Of a stretch of DNA of 64,000 bases, positions 37,501 to 49,779 are shown piece after piece. Source of the DNA: Orbilia blumenaviensis (taxonomy: Eukaryota; Ascomycota; Orbiliomycetes; Orbiliales; Orbiliaceae); the NCBI GenBank assembly GCA_036872755.1, contig JAVHNS010000008.1:1674001-1738000 (forward strand), in the 5' to 3' direction. Below the pieces are notes generated by a model that made no database searches, had not been told where the DNA came from, and saw only the letters and a list, made by a program, of their open reading frames with translations. The position numbers and the translations under genes were made by a program. Position 1 is the stretch's first letter, and each line of letters opens with the position of its first letter.

Positions 37501-40500
37501 GGTAGAGTATTCGGCGCTGTAATCATGACGCAGTATGTCCTGACTTGATGTTGTTCAAGCAGTACTTCAATACACTTTTCGGCAATCGATTCTAGCAGCG
37601 GCGTGTCCAACTGCCTGGGGGGGCCGCCGGCGGCCGAAGGAGACGTTGAAGCTGCGGGAGACTCTAGAAGGATGATCGGCAAATGCTCCTCGTTGACATA
37701 AACATCGAATGCAGAGCTATCGCACATAAATTAGTACCGTTCGTAGCTTAGATTAGTCTCGCCGAAACCAGCACAAAGTAAAAACGTTGTGAGGGGCTTG
37801 GACCGATCGTAGAGTTATAAAACATACCTGTCATATATCTTCGGCACGTTCTTGATAATGCTCACAATAACATGCTGCACAAAGAAGTACCGATACTCCG
37901 CCATCGCCCTGCCCATCCCCATATCGGCAGCACCTTCACTCCACTCCACCTTCTGCCGTAACCGATCCTCATACAGCCCCAGCACAAAGATCTTCCCTTC
38001 AATCACACACCCCAGCAACCCAGTCCTCAAGAACTCCGTATCCAGCATAACCGGTAACGGATTCTCAGGTTCGAATTTATACGGCTTCGCATGGAAAATG
38101 GTTTCCGTGTGCTTTGGTAGCGCCCAGAACCCACCTGACAGCGACGGTGAGTCGACCCAGATCTCACCGATGGTGTTCGGTCCGCACAGTACTGAATTTT
38201 CGGGGTCGACGATGGCGAGTGTGGCATCCGGTAAGGGGTACCCGAATGCCATTAACCTGACCACACCAGGTTCATTGGACCTCTTCCTCGCCTCGGCCCC
38301 GACCGCAACGATAATCACATCATTCGTCTTCAGAGCCTCCTTATCTAACAGCGCTTCAAGCAGATCACTCTGCCTGTGCCCTTCCTCCGGTTTCATGATA
38401 TCAGACCCAATCAACCCACTATAACCCCCCGGCGAGCTCTCCTTTGGTGGTTTGTCAGGGTCCATTGGATTTAACACATCTGCCACTAAACTACATCCCA
38501 TCCGCTCCTCACCGCCTAGCCAGTCTCGAATCGAAATCAGCATCCCCCCATGTTCCGGCAAACAAAGCATCGGCGCAACCACGTCCCTCGCCCTCGCATT
38601 GCCCAGCGGTCGCAGCCATCTATCCGCCAAAATCTCATGAAACTCGGAATCCACCGTCAAACAATCGATTAAACACATCTTCATCGGCGAGAAATCCACC
38701 GTCTGCTTTTTCGAAAAATTACGAGTAACGTAGGGGTCTTGCTGGTAGTTATACGCCACCTGCTTTAACCCCGGATAATCCGCTAGTATGAGCGTCGCTT
38801 TGTACCGTGTGATGATGTTAGCGTACAGTCCCGGGGTGGAAATACAAGAATGTGTGCAATATATCGTCGTATTTCCAGCATACACAGCTAGCAGAACTCC
38901 CATGATCATTCCGATGGATTGTCGTGGGTCGAGGTAGGTCACCAGAGTCTCCCCGGTGTTACTAACGGCTATAGGTTTGCCGGCTCTATCCCTCAAACCC
39001 GACGAGAAGGTATCCTTGGAGCTCTGCTGCGTGCCCGTAGTCGAGATTATAGCTGAAAGATTCCCCATTTGATGCATTATCGTCCTGTGATCCATCACCA
39101 CACCTCTCAAGTCCCCCGTTGGCGCTCTAGAGAACTCGATGTATGCCAGATCTGGTACCTGCAATGCCGGCCCTTCGCCCTTGGAATGAAAGCTCTTGAA
39201 TTCGTTCGTTTTCCACCATTCAACACCCCTCGGCCACTGCAACTTCTGGTTAACAAGATCGCGCTGGAAGGCCTTGAGATTATTATCCGTCGTTAGAGCC
39301 AGATGGGCCTGTGTCTGCTGTAATATCAGGTTGAGCTTCGCATGATCCTCTGGATTATTCACCGGAACCGCCACTACGCCTGCAATAAAACACCCCAGCA
39401 GCGCAATCGCAAAGTCTATAACCTCTATATCGCGATAAATCAACGCCACCCTGTCTCCCTTGTAAAGATTCGACTTCTCGCGGATGACCTGCGCGACCTT
39501 TTCAGCCCTAGCACCAAGCTTATCCCATGTGCAGGTCGCTATCTCCTTGCCCTTGCCATCTAAAACCATGTACGCCGCCTGCTTCCCGTTCACACGCATC
39601 CGGTATCGTAGAACGGCGGCGATGTTGTCGAACTTAGACATGGGTATGTTGGCGTTATGTGGATCGTAGACATCGAACGGGACGTCCCGGGGCTCTAGTG
39701 GCATCTGGTGGTTAGTAACCACCGCAGGCGGCAGGTCGGATGCTGTTAGTAGGGGTGGAGCCATGTTTGCAGCTGGGGAGTAAGGTGGTTCTGCGGTAGC
39801 GCCTGAGTAACGGTGGACATATGGCTGGTTTCCGTGATAGTTATCCGGTCTAAGCTGCTGCTGCTGAGAAGGGTCGTAGTTTTGCTGGGAGAAATCGGCA
39901 AAGTAGGTAGTGCTTGTCATGGTGTTCGTACCCTCATAACCGTACTCCTGCATCGTTTGGGCGCGGGAATCATATCCATGTTGGCTTCCGGGGGGGTGCA
40001 TTGGAAACTGCTGCTGCTGTTGCTGGCCGTAATACGGATCATACTGTATTTGCCCGCCATTGTTCCCATAGTTTCCGTAGTCGTTCATCTGAGGTTGGTA
40101 TGCAATATATTGACTTTGAGACGATGACGACGAGCCTTGGGGTTGGTGACCGTAGGAATACGACGCCTGTCTTGCCTGCGCCGCTGGTGCCGCACTCCCA
40201 GAATGGTTCCTTTGGTGCCATTGCGGCGTCTGTAAAGGCTGCGAGAAGCTACGTGTGCCGCCACCGCCGCTACCACCGGAGAAGTGAGTATTGGCCGTGA
40301 CGGCCGATACCATGGTATCCGCTCTGCCATCATAGTTCCCCGCCTGGCCGACTTGCAGGCTATATCTATTCGGTCTTGGCGATTCCTGCTGCTGTGGCTG
40401 TTGATAGGGGGCTGGTGAGGGAGCTCCAGACCGGTTTAGAGACCCAACGGAGTGATGAGGATTGTATGTAATATGGGGCTGTGATTGTATCGACGCCCGC

Positions 40501-40740
40501 GGGGAGGACGTAGCGCTCGCGATACCTTGGAATTGGCTCAGAAGGAGGGTGCGACGTTTTTCGTAACCCTTCCGCGTGATCTCGCCTTCCTATTGAAAGA
40601 GAACAAGTTTTGAGGTCGTTAGCGAGGGTCCGTGTGTGGATACTAAGATCCAAGCACCCTTGAGGGGATTTTGAAGTGCGAACCTCGAGTTCGTGGTCTA
40701 GCTCTGAGAGCTTCTGCTGTAAATCCGTTGACGGATCCAT
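34502..40740 (-). CDS. Cmr2/DIP2-like protein: DMAP1-binding domain plus two adenylate-forming domains
   Basis: Six exons: 40740-40684, 40589-37828, 37716-36503, 36439-36229, 36166-35344 and 35228-34502, about 1930 residues. Residues 1-50 form the DMAP1-binding domain (LQQKLSELDHELE then EGEITRKGYEKRRTLLL). A Gln/Gly/Tyr-rich linker follows. The first AMP-binding domain (about 230-940) has EFSRAPTGDLRGVVMDHRT but reads RTGLLG where catalytic members have RTGD. The second (about 950-1690) has YVRTGDLGF intact. The acidic Pro-rich tail (about 1690-1930) looks disordered. DIP2 proteins control particular diacylglycerol species in yeast and animals. The yeast orthologue is CMR2; activity here is inferred. 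Intron 1 has an unusual GTTCGC donor. Between exons 3 and 4 the strongest splice sites leave the reading frame one base out. Confidence 0.92.
36424..36510 (-). other. Apparent frame break in the second adenylate-forming domain
   Basis: Exon 3 ends in GVFVG with a strong GTGAGT donor at 36502. After the only acceptor (36440) the continuing frame reads A-S-T-Y-L-V, then leaves the conserved SPLDFGTNPALLF frame by one base. All other exon junctions of this gene keep phase. A weaker donor, GTTGGT at 36506, would restore frame but delete part of the conserved motif. Confidence 0.7.
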
Positions 40741-42684
40741 GGTCGTCCAAAGGTAGTCTCTATCCCAGATGCCAGTCGGCCGCAAGTGGTTGGTTCAAAA
40801 GGATAGTAGTGGAGTATTGATATCGATATTGATATATCGCTGAGAGAGAGGGATGAAAAAGCTTAACGAGTGAATCTCTAAGAATCCAAACACCTAACTA
40901 CTAGCCAGCGACTATTATAGTAACCCGCATGAGATTGAGAAGGAGGACGAGTCGGGAGGGAGGTGGGTTATCGTTTGTAAAGAGTGTGAGTGTGAAATAA
41001 TCCTGAGGTTGGGAACATGCAAGCCTCAGCTATGTACCCAGGACTAAGTGATTAGATCGATCGTAACATGTAAGTACCAAGCAGACAAGTAACTCCAGTA
41101 AGGTACTTTAGGGTTATAAAAGGCACGAAGGGCGTTCAGAAGTCCGGTTTTCTTGAATCGTAAACTCCGCGGGCGGGTCCTTCTAGCTTCTTAAAGTTGC
41201 AGTTCGATTCCGTAATTATAATGCAGCAAACGCACCCCGAAAGCATGCACACTAACTAGTTTGTCATATAATACTCCGGGCAGGCGAGACAGATGTACAG
41301 ACGGATGTGGGGGAGCCGGAGAAACGAGCGAATGAGCGTCTATGAATTGGGGACTCCGGCGGGTTCGTTAGTGCTAAGTTCGTTCCTTCTTGAGAGTAGT
41401 AGTAGTAGTAGTAGTAGTAGTATATGCATATGTCATAGGCGTGGATGGGAAGTGTATAGAAGGAGAGAAATAGAAGTTGAGGTTGAGGTTGGAGGTTGAG
41501 CTTAGAGAAGGTGGGTTTAGTGATACCTGTCACACAGACTCGACGTTTAAAAGACCGGACGAAAGAAAGAAAGGGAAACCTCTTCCTCTCTCCACGTTGG
41601 AATAGTAAAGCAGGCACCTCAGAAAGAGCTGATGCTCTATGCTCTATCGTCGAACGAGAGATAAATGAAATAAAATATAAATATAAATATAAATAAATAA
41701 ATAACTTTTATATAGACTAAAAAGAAGAAGAGAATAAGAAAGCTAAAGAGAGCACTTTCAGGGGCGAGATTTGAATTCAAGGAACAAAAAGCTAAGATGC
41801 AAATGTGACACCTCGAGCAAGACCCGAGAAATCTCTGCGGATTTAACTTCCATTGACGTCGTACTTCCCCGGCAGGCAAGCAGGGAGGAAACACTCTCGC
41901 TGTCTCTCTCTCTCTCACCGCTGGTGCTGGTGCTGGTCAGGTCAAGCTCAAGCAATGGGCATCGCAGGCCTGCACTGGAGCAGGATGTCAACTGAGAGAC
42001 AGACAGACACCCTGCTAGCAAGTCCCGGCCCCCCGCAAAGTTACATCATCCAGCCGGAATGGCCGTTCGGGAAAGTCCCTTCACACGCGGCCATCCTCCC
42101 AAGCTTGCACCAGGGCCTGTCATTTGTGTGTCCGGGGTGTCAAATGCATCCGCAAACGTGTCATGGGAAAGGGAAGGGGATGGAAGGTTTGGCGAAGAGA
42201 AAACCCACCCAGCAATTGCAATCTCGCAAAAGTTTCAAGTTAAAAATACATTATAGTTTTTCTTCTCGAATAAAAAAAAAACAGCGCAATAGGGAAAGAG
42301 AGAAAAAATTCGTCGTAAGTAAGCTAAAGAAAGGGAAAAGGAACAGGATAGAAAAAAAAGGAAGAAAGAGAAGAGAGAGAGAAGAAAAGGACAACAGTCG
42401 ATTTCATAAAAAAAAAGCACTGGCAATAGTTTCGCTTGTTCAGAATTCAATTGCTCATTCAATTCAATATGGACTCCTCGTTCGCTCCGCCATAGCTAGC
42501 TCAAAATGAAACTCCCCTGGTAGTAGCTGCTTTAAGCAATTACTTGCTTGACTTGCTGCTTGCTACCTTCCACTCAATATATCCCGGGTATTGTGGCGTT
42601 TGGGAAACCCAGCTTCCCGTTAAATTCAATAAGCCTGATTTGCATGCCCTCTCTCTATATATCTGACTACTGCTACTGAAAAAT
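40741..42684. other. Intergenic interval, about 1.9 kb
   Basis: Contains the upstream region of the Cmr2/DIP2-like gene and the 3' flank of the VHS-GAT gene. Seen here are nine AGT triplets (41395-41421), CT-rich stretches and A-rich tracts near 42270-42415. ORFs are low-complexity and not supported. Confidence 0.5.
41395..41421 (+). repeat. (AGT)9 microsatellite
   Basis: Nine perfect AGT units lie in the upstream region of the Cmr2/DIP2-like gene, outside any supported coding frame. Confidence 0.9.
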
Positions 42685-44848
42685 CTAATATCTGTACGGT
42701 TGGTATCCGTGTGGCATCTGTACCATCGTTATCCAAATTAGTCTTCATTGCCTCAAAAAAAAATTATTAACAGAGTCTATCAATTAGGGTGGTCCCTACC
42801 TGAGGTGCACCCGTAGCGACAGGGGAAACGTCGGCCATTGGGTGTCTCTCCTGGTTTGTCGGCGGCGTGCGCTCGACGGGGCTTGGTGTGTACCTGCCCG
42901 TTGTATTGTACAGCGATTCCTGCTGCGGTGGCTGCGAGTTCCAACCTTGGTACCGTGTAGGTTCTGGGTCGTTAAACGGGTTATCTTCAGCCTGCGGCGG
43001 CTTCGTCTGGATTGGTGGGGGTGGTGACGCAAACGGCCTGGTTTCAGCCAAAGGCGGTGACTGGCTGGGCCCGAACCCGCTGAACCCATAATTAGTGGTG
43101 CTCGTTGTGACCGGTTCAGGAACCGGTCCCATATTGTTCGCAGGTGCCGTCATGGTTGGAGGACCTTCTAGCTGTGGTGACGGCGAGCCGACCTGGGGAA
43201 CCTGGTTCATGCTGTTTGTGCGCGATACCTCTCCTGATTTTGCCTGCTGCTTGGCCGAGAAAACGGCTAATTGATGTCTTGAAAGTGAGGTCGCAAGTTG
43301 CTCATTCGTCTCGAAGAGGGTCAGCATTGTTGATTCATCTGGTGGCGCTGGGCTGTCGGCTTCGATAAACATCTGTATAGAGCGGGAAGCTGCCGAGCAT
43401 CGATCCGCGAATTCCTATATGCACAAAAAAAAAAAAACCACCATGTCAGCATTCCAGTCGATATAATAATACAACCGTGTGAAAGTCCCGTGTTTCGCAT
43501 ACCGTGATCAGTTGATTCGACAGGATTTCGCTGGTAGGCGTGCTTTGCAGGATCTGCATCAGTAGCTTTGCCGACGTCTGCGCCTCTGATATCCTGGCTG
43601 CCAGCTCTTCCGGTGATGGCAGTTGATTCTTCGGCCGTCGGTGACTTCGGTGTCCATGGCTACCATGTGGTGGAGGCGGCGGAATATTCGTCCCGACGTA
43701 TGCGCCCATTACATTCCTCGATTGTGAACCGACGCCAGACTGCACATATGAAATTCCCCACCGTTAGAATTGTGTCGATACCATAGAAGATCAACCAAAT
43801 TTAAGCAGAGAGAGGGAGGTAGAGAGAGAAAACCCACATAGATCTTCGCCGCCTTCTCCTTCTCCTTCGCAAACCATTCCTTCAGCGCCTGCAAGCCCGG
43901 ATCATCCTTTCTAGCGCAATAGTCCAAATTCTCCAACAGCAGCTGTCTAACACTCGGATCCCTAGTATTCCGGTACAGCTCCTTCACGGTAGCCACAAAT
44001 TTCTCGTCGATGTTCTTCGTGAACGACGGCCCGGGATTATCCACGAGTATGCGGAACAGCATAAGCGCATTGTACTGTTGGTGGCCATGCTTTGAATTCT
44101 TGTATTCGATGTGCTTCCGGATCGAAACGAGGGCCGCCTGCGCGGCTGTCGGGGAGGATTCGGTGCATTCTACTATGGTGGGGAGGAAGGTTACTTCGTC
44201 CTAGTTTCGCAAAATCGTGCTTCGTGTTAGAGGACAAGTGCGACGGACAGCGCCAATTGAAGTGGATGTATATACCTGCGCGGAACTATCGATGCCCTCG
44301 GGTCCAGGGGCCGATTGCTTTGACTTCCCAGCTTCGCAAAAAGCTTTCTGTATCACCGAAATTCAATAGAAGTTGGTTAGCTACCCATCTTTACTACTAC
44401 TACTGCTACTGATCGCTGCAGCTTTTTCGGACATGCATAGCCTCGACTCAAAATGCACGGAACCGACGGAAGGTCTATCTTTTGGGGCTTGGAGCTTTCT
44501 GGAGGAAATGTATGTATGCACGTACGATGGCTCTTGTAACATTTGCTTCCGGTGTATCTGCGCCGCTATCCGGAGAGTCTATATGTAACGTACGTTTCAA
44601 ATTAGTCGCCACTGATCAGTTACGTTTGAAGCTGTTCAGGTACTATCATGCATGCGCACACCCGTCCCCCATTCATCCATCCGCCCAGAGATCACAGCCG
44701 CAATACAACTCAAATAGCGACGCTTGAAAAGCTGCGCAAAGGAAACAAGCATGGAAACCACGGACAAAACAAGAAGAAAAGAAGAAGAAGAAAAGAACAT
44801 ACCACTGCGAGACCCTTTCGGTCGTATTAATTCCGAGAACTTCTTCAT
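42685..44848 (-). CDS. VHS-GAT domain trafficking adaptor (LSB5/TOM1-like)
   Basis: Six exons: 44848-44803, 44343-44276, 44200-43838, 43739-43503, 43414-42800 and 42717-42685, giving 453 residues. The VHS domain covers about residues 38-155 (EVTFLPTIVECTES, NALMLFRILVDNPGP, RQLLLENLDYCARKDD). The GAT domain covers about 195-300 (PSPEELAARISEAQTSAKLL, ending TLFETNEQLATSLSRHQLAV). The Pro/Gln-rich tail contains DNPFND, an NPF motif able to bind EH domains. A 33-nt last exon adds MPHGYQPYRY. VHS-GAT proteins bind ubiquitinated or sorted cargo on endosomes and the trans-Golgi; yeast Lsb5 also links to actin patches. There is no GAE (adaptin ear) domain, so this is not a full GGA. The first exon and its 459-nt intron (acceptor AAAG) are the least certain part. 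Confidence 0.85.
42718..42799 (-). other. Last intron of the VHS-GAT gene
   Basis: The 82-nt intron has donor GTAGGG, an ACTAATT branch and acceptor GGTACAG in phase 0. Without it the protein would end 11 residues after the donor in an unconserved VGTTLIDRLC tail. Confidence 0.75.
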
Positions 44849-47800
44849 TCTGACAAATCGGTACGGTGGATTTCTTTTGATTATTATTCTAGATTCCAAG
44901 GATTTTGTTCGCAGGATCGAAGCCGCTCAAAGTAACTAGATGGATGAGAAGGAGGAGAAGAAGGATGGATGATGATGAGGAAGGGAGGGGGGGATTCGAG
45001 GCTAAGTTCTAGTTCGCGGGGTGCAGTGAATCGAGAAAAGGACGAAATCGATGTGGAAGGATATCCGGCAGTATTTTAGGTGCAGTTAATACCTAAATGG
45101 GTACCCAAGTAGGTAACTGAAGGAAAAAGTAAGACGAACGAGTACTCGACGTTGTCTTCGATCTTCTCCTTTCGAAGAAAAAAAAAAAGGTCCCAATAGA
45201 GATCAGACAAACTTAGAAGAAACGCTTCCGAAGTATTAACAAATAGAAATTAATTGGGGAAGAGGCTCGGGGATCGAATGCAATGGGGGGAGCCCTGCAA
45301 TAGTATTTGTATTTTTCGAATTAATAGGGAGGGGCTAGCTGGGCCTGGGAGGGTCGGCTAAATCGACAGGTACTGGTCTCAGTCTCAGTCTCAGAGTCGT
45401 CACTGCACAAGCAAGCAAACAAGCAAGCAAGCAACTTAAGTATGTAGCTAGATAGGTAGCTAGGTAGGTACTTGGGTATTTAGGTACGCCAGGTAGATGC
45501 TAGCAGGTAGCAAACTAATCGTCAGGGCAAGCGCTGCCTATTCAAATCGAGCTGACTCAGGTTTAAACGTCTGTTTGCAACTGAGGTTGCAATTGATAGC
45601 GAGGATCGTGACGACGACCGTATACGAACAGAAAGTAGTATAAAACGAAGTAACCAGCCAAGCAGGCGCTTCGTAGGTAGCGAAAGGTATACGAATCGAT
45701 GATGAAAATGACGATGACGATTATAGTAATGTAAAATAACACTGTAATATAGTATGTATTACTCTGGATGGGTATATACTCGAGTCCGCGTGGTGGCATG
45801 TAGGTGGTATAGCATATAGCTGGAGTGGAGTATAAAGAATTCGAAGCTTAGAGCAATCAATCATAAAAACAACCGGCTGCAGGGACTCGAATCGACCGGG
45901 CTGAACGGGGAGGGTCCATCCGAGAGAGACGGAGAGCTCGAGAGATGGGATCCCTCTTTATATATACATAGGCATGCCTATACCCATATATCCATCTATC
46001 GATTCATCCGGCCAGAGCTTAAGAGACACCTTTGCCCTAATTCCTTCCGTATGTATAAGAGTATAAGCCTTAAGTGGATCTTATCCCCTTGTTTGTATAC
46101 TTACCTGGCAATTAGTCAGAACTATCGATCCAAGCAAGTTTTTTTAATTTAAAACAGCCTGTTGCCGTTGAACTCTGGACCGTTAAGTGCATTTTGTTAC
46201 TATGTTTGCTCTCCCCGCCCGTCGAGGATTTGTATTTTCTTTCGATATCCCGGGTACTTTGTAGCTTACAACTCGAGGCGGTGCCCTCCCCCTCCCCAGG
46301 GTTCAAGCTTCCCCATTGATATCAATTAAGCTAGTTTGAAGTCGGGTCCAGCAAACAACAAGCTGCACGAGGTACCTGACCTTGGGCCATGGGTAAGGTA
46401 CGTACTCGAACTAACCAAACTAACGATTCGAACGAACAAGCCGAGTGTTATAATTAATTGTCAGTCAGATGGCTTCGCGGATACGTGGACCCGCTCCAGC
46501 GAACAGACGGGGGAAAAAATAAAAATAAAAAAATAACCACAGCCATGGGAATGGAAGCTCCTCGTGACAGATACTCACGTCTATGATCATGGCGCATCGA
46601 TTTGATGTATCAATTGATAATATCAACGTCACAAAGTCTTTGCAAATCTAAAACATCGATCGAGGTAATAGTGGCGGCTCACACGACTCGAGTCAAGACA
46701 GAGTTCAACATGCATTGCCAGCAGTCTAGAAAAGACAGAGATTTATTCTTAACCCGGAACATAGTAACATTCCTAAGGAAACGCAAAAAAGAAATAGAAG
46801 AGAAGAGAAAGAAAAAAGAATATATGATTCCAGATATCTGGCGGGATGCATGCGCCAGAGATGGAGTTAGTGGCGGAGCAGACAGAGCTTACGCAAACCC
46901 ACCCCTCCATCCAACCTGACGGTTGCCCTCTTTGGCCTTGGCGATTGCATTCTCTCAAAAACTCGTCAAGTGGAAAAGGGTCTGAGATGTCGTCGCTGTT
47001 TCGGACTTTTTTTCTCTGTTCTTTTTTTTTTTTTTTTTTTTCTTGCCGGTGGCTAACTGATCATGACTGATGCAAAATCTTGATATTGACTTTTTATATC
47101 CCAGCTAGCATGTAAACGTAAATGTAGACATGTCAATGTCAAGGTGCGCCTGGCATGAACCGAACCGATATATATCAGGCTGCTATTGCTACCGAGCTCT
47201 CAAACAGCTATCTACGTCTCGGCGTTGCCTGATCATGACGGGCCTGATCGATCCTGGCAGCCGGATCAACTGCGCAGGTGTACAGACTAGTTTTATCAGA
47301 TCAGATGCTCCGATGATATTGATAAAGAGGACCCCAAAAAAAGCTCAATTCGAATATTCCCCACTATACTGATTGGTTGGTTATAGTTATCATACATTTT
47401 TTTTCTCGATCTCTAATCGAAAGCAAGTATACTTAGGTGGTTTTTTTATAACAAAAAAGAAGGCCCCATACCATGACGCATAGAAAAAACCTCACATACG
47501 AAGCGAAAAAGATATAAGCTTGAGGGAAGAGAAGAAGAAGGGGGAATATACACAAAGGGAATAATACAAAGGGAACAACGGACGGAGATATATCTATTCA
47601 AGGAAAAAAGAGGCTTTAAAAAAAAAAAGTAGCCCATCAACACTAGAGGTAACAAAAAGAAAGAATTTAAAAGAAAAAACTGCATATGTACCGCCCTAAG
47701 GGCTACAGGGAAGGGAGTAAAAAAAGCCTGTACATCAATAACCCCCTAGTCCCCGTTGTCGTATATATTCTTCTTTACCTCGCCAATCGCGGGAAAAACA

Positions 47801-48077
47801 AGAAGAGAAAGAAATCAAGGAATCAGAGCTAAATGTGCTGCTGCTCATATAACATTTCCTTTCAGATTAAACACTGAAGGAGAAAGAGAAGAAAGAAAAG
47901 AAAGCGAAGATTTTTTGCTGTCACCTATACCATTTCCATTCCCAGTTCCAAATTAAGAGAGTAGGAAAGAAAAGAAAAAACCCAAAGAAAAATATGTTCG
48001 TAAGAGAACCCAAATATCACATACTCTCGGGAAATTGTGCAAATTCTGAATTCCCCTTCTTTGCCCTCGTATGGTGA
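44849..48077. other. Gene-free interval, about 3.2 kb
   Basis: Holds the promoter side of the VHS-GAT gene and the 3' flank of the NIPA-like gene. TAGGTA/GGTACTT-type tracts lie at 45095-45125 and 45448-45486, and a T tract near 47020-47041. Short ORFs here, including the hydrophobic one near 47446-47685, come from A/T-rich low-complexity DNA and are not called. Confidence 0.5.
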
Positions 48078-49779
48078 CTACCGTCTCAATCCAGGGCTTC
48101 TGGGCATCCCACTACTCTTTCTTGGCGAGATCATTCCTCTCTCTTCATCACCATCGTCGCTGTCCTCCGTTAAGTCTGTTAATCCCACCATGGTCTCCTC
48201 ATATAGCATATCGTCTCGGCTGGTTCGTCTAAAGCTACTGCCGCTCAGACGATTTGGATCCAGGCTTCTCCTTGCCTGCATGCTTCTCCTCGTCTGGAAT
48301 CCAGAAATAGGATCGGTGGGGATGCTGTCCACGTCCGCGTGGCCGTTCATCATGCCTTTTTGGTTGAGTCTGGCGAGGTTGAGGAGGTATACACCGGCGA
48401 ATATGATTAAAAACCCGCAGAGGAGGGAGATTACGTTAACAGCGCTCGAGGTGTTGAAGCCCTTGAACAGGATGAAGGAGGCTGTGAGGGTCGCGGTTGT
48501 GAAGGTTACGTAGTACAGTGGGTTTACTCTTCTCGTCCGTACATATTAGCCAATCATTTTTTAACTTTTTCGACACCGTCCCACCCCCCTGCTGCATAGC
48601 TAGCGTGTCATGGGGGAGGTTTTGATGGGGGAGAAAACTTACATCGAGCTGGAAAACTGGCTCAAAGCTTTGTTGAAGTAGTTCATCTGCGTGAGAATGC
48701 AGACGGCCGTGACAATGATGAATACGTAGGTCGAGGGATGCGAGAATTGGTTGTTTCCGCCGAGGGTAAGCTTCAGCGCAATGCCGAATGCCTTTACCGA
48801 CATGACGGATACTGAGCCGACGGTGGAGCAGACCGAGAGATAGATCAGCGGGTTCTTTTTTCCATACTTCGGCGATATCTTGTATATCATAACGAAAGCG
48901 AATATCGTGACGAAGAAACAGTAAAATAGGAAGCCTGCGTAGCCCTGTTAGCGCCCCTTGTCATTCCTTGCTTCATATTGAATGGTCCATACCAGGCTGT
49001 ATAGCATAGTGAAGCAGTAACTCAATTTCATCTACTTCTTCGTCTGCTGGAGCATGTAGAACAATAATGACCGAGCCAATCAAGCAAATCGCACATCCAA
49101 GCTTCCCAAGTAGTCCGAGGTCCTCGTTTAGAAAATAAGAGCTCAGCACCGCCCTAAATAGTCCTGCATTAGCTTCCATTTTGCCTTTGGATTTGGGTAT
49201 ACAGCATAGAGCTTACCCTATCAGCACACTCAGAGCTCCCAGAGGTGTTACTAAAATAGCTGGCGCAAATGCATACGCCGCAAAGTTGGCTACCTCCCCG
49301 ATTCCCACTATATCGCCATAAATCAATCCGTTAGCCTCTTCTTCTTTTCCCTGGAACCAGAGTTGACCAGAAGGTATTCGTACTCGTTATTGTACCGATC
49401 CACCATAGCGAATTTTTCAGATATGAAAATCCATCACCGGAAAACCCTTGCTTTGCTTCGGCCGATATCAATCCCTATACCCAACGTCAGTTTCGCCGTT
49501 CCAGAAATCTTGCATTCGGCATTCGTTTCGCACCTTCTTTGTTATAACGAAACTCGAGCCTATCAGTAAACTCGAAGAGACGGCCAGCGCCAGTCCAACA
49601 TATCTACACGGGACAAATTATTAGCTTATTTTCGCCATTTATAGGCTTCCAACGGTATATCTGCGATTTCCAACTCTCGATTTCCGGAATCCAGTATTCC
49701 AAAAGAGTCCTTCTTGCCAGATTTCCCCAAGGAACGCCAAGTTGCTGGGTGAAGGGTGTACTAACTTATCCTCCACCAT
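48078..49779 (-). CDS. NIPA-family magnesium transporter
   Basis: Seven exons: 49779-49766, 49603-49534, 49474-49384, 49307-49217, 49153-48993, 48934-48643 and 48528-48078. All junctions keep phase and give 389 residues. The protein opens [20 protein letters not shown], then [30 protein letters not shown] and [20 protein letters not shown], the signature of NIPA/DMT-superfamily Mg2+ transporters. About nine hydrophobic segments run to residue 300. The last 90 residues are hydrophilic, Arg/Ser/Asp-rich and probably cytosolic. NIPA proteins mediate Mg2+ movement across plasma or endosomal membranes; substrate here is inferred from the family. The first exon is only 14 nt, with an atypical GTTAGT donor, and is supported because it completes K-Y-V-G-L-A-L in frame. 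Intron lengths are 162, 59, 76, 63, 58 and 114 nt. Confidence 0.92.
49604..49765 (-). other. NIPA-like gene intron 1 after a 14-nt exon
   Basis: The 162-nt intron has donor GTTAGT and acceptor GTGTAG in phase 2. It follows a 14-nt first exon coding for MVED plus two bases of Lys. Confidence 0.75.

Noticed and set aside
34502..40740. Two separate genes, one per adenylate-forming domain
   Set aside because: The 111-nt intron at 37717-37827 joins both halves in phase, and the DMAP1-binding plus two-domain order is the known Cmr2/DIP2 architecture.
41190..41215. AGTTCGATTCC resembling a tRNA B box
   Set aside because: No A box or cloverleaf can be folded from the preceding 70 bases.
27742..44848. 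A biosynthetic gene cluster built around the AMP-binding protein
   Set aside because: It is a DIP2-type homeostasis protein without carrier or condensation domains, and its neighbours are housekeeping genes.
45880..45960. GATTCGAGTCCCTGC on the minus strand resembling a tRNA 3' half
   Set aside because: No matching 5' half or acceptor stem is present.
47446..47685. A hydrophobic minus-strand ORF
   Set aside because: It derives from A/G-rich low-complexity DNA in the likely 3' flank of the NIPA-like gene.
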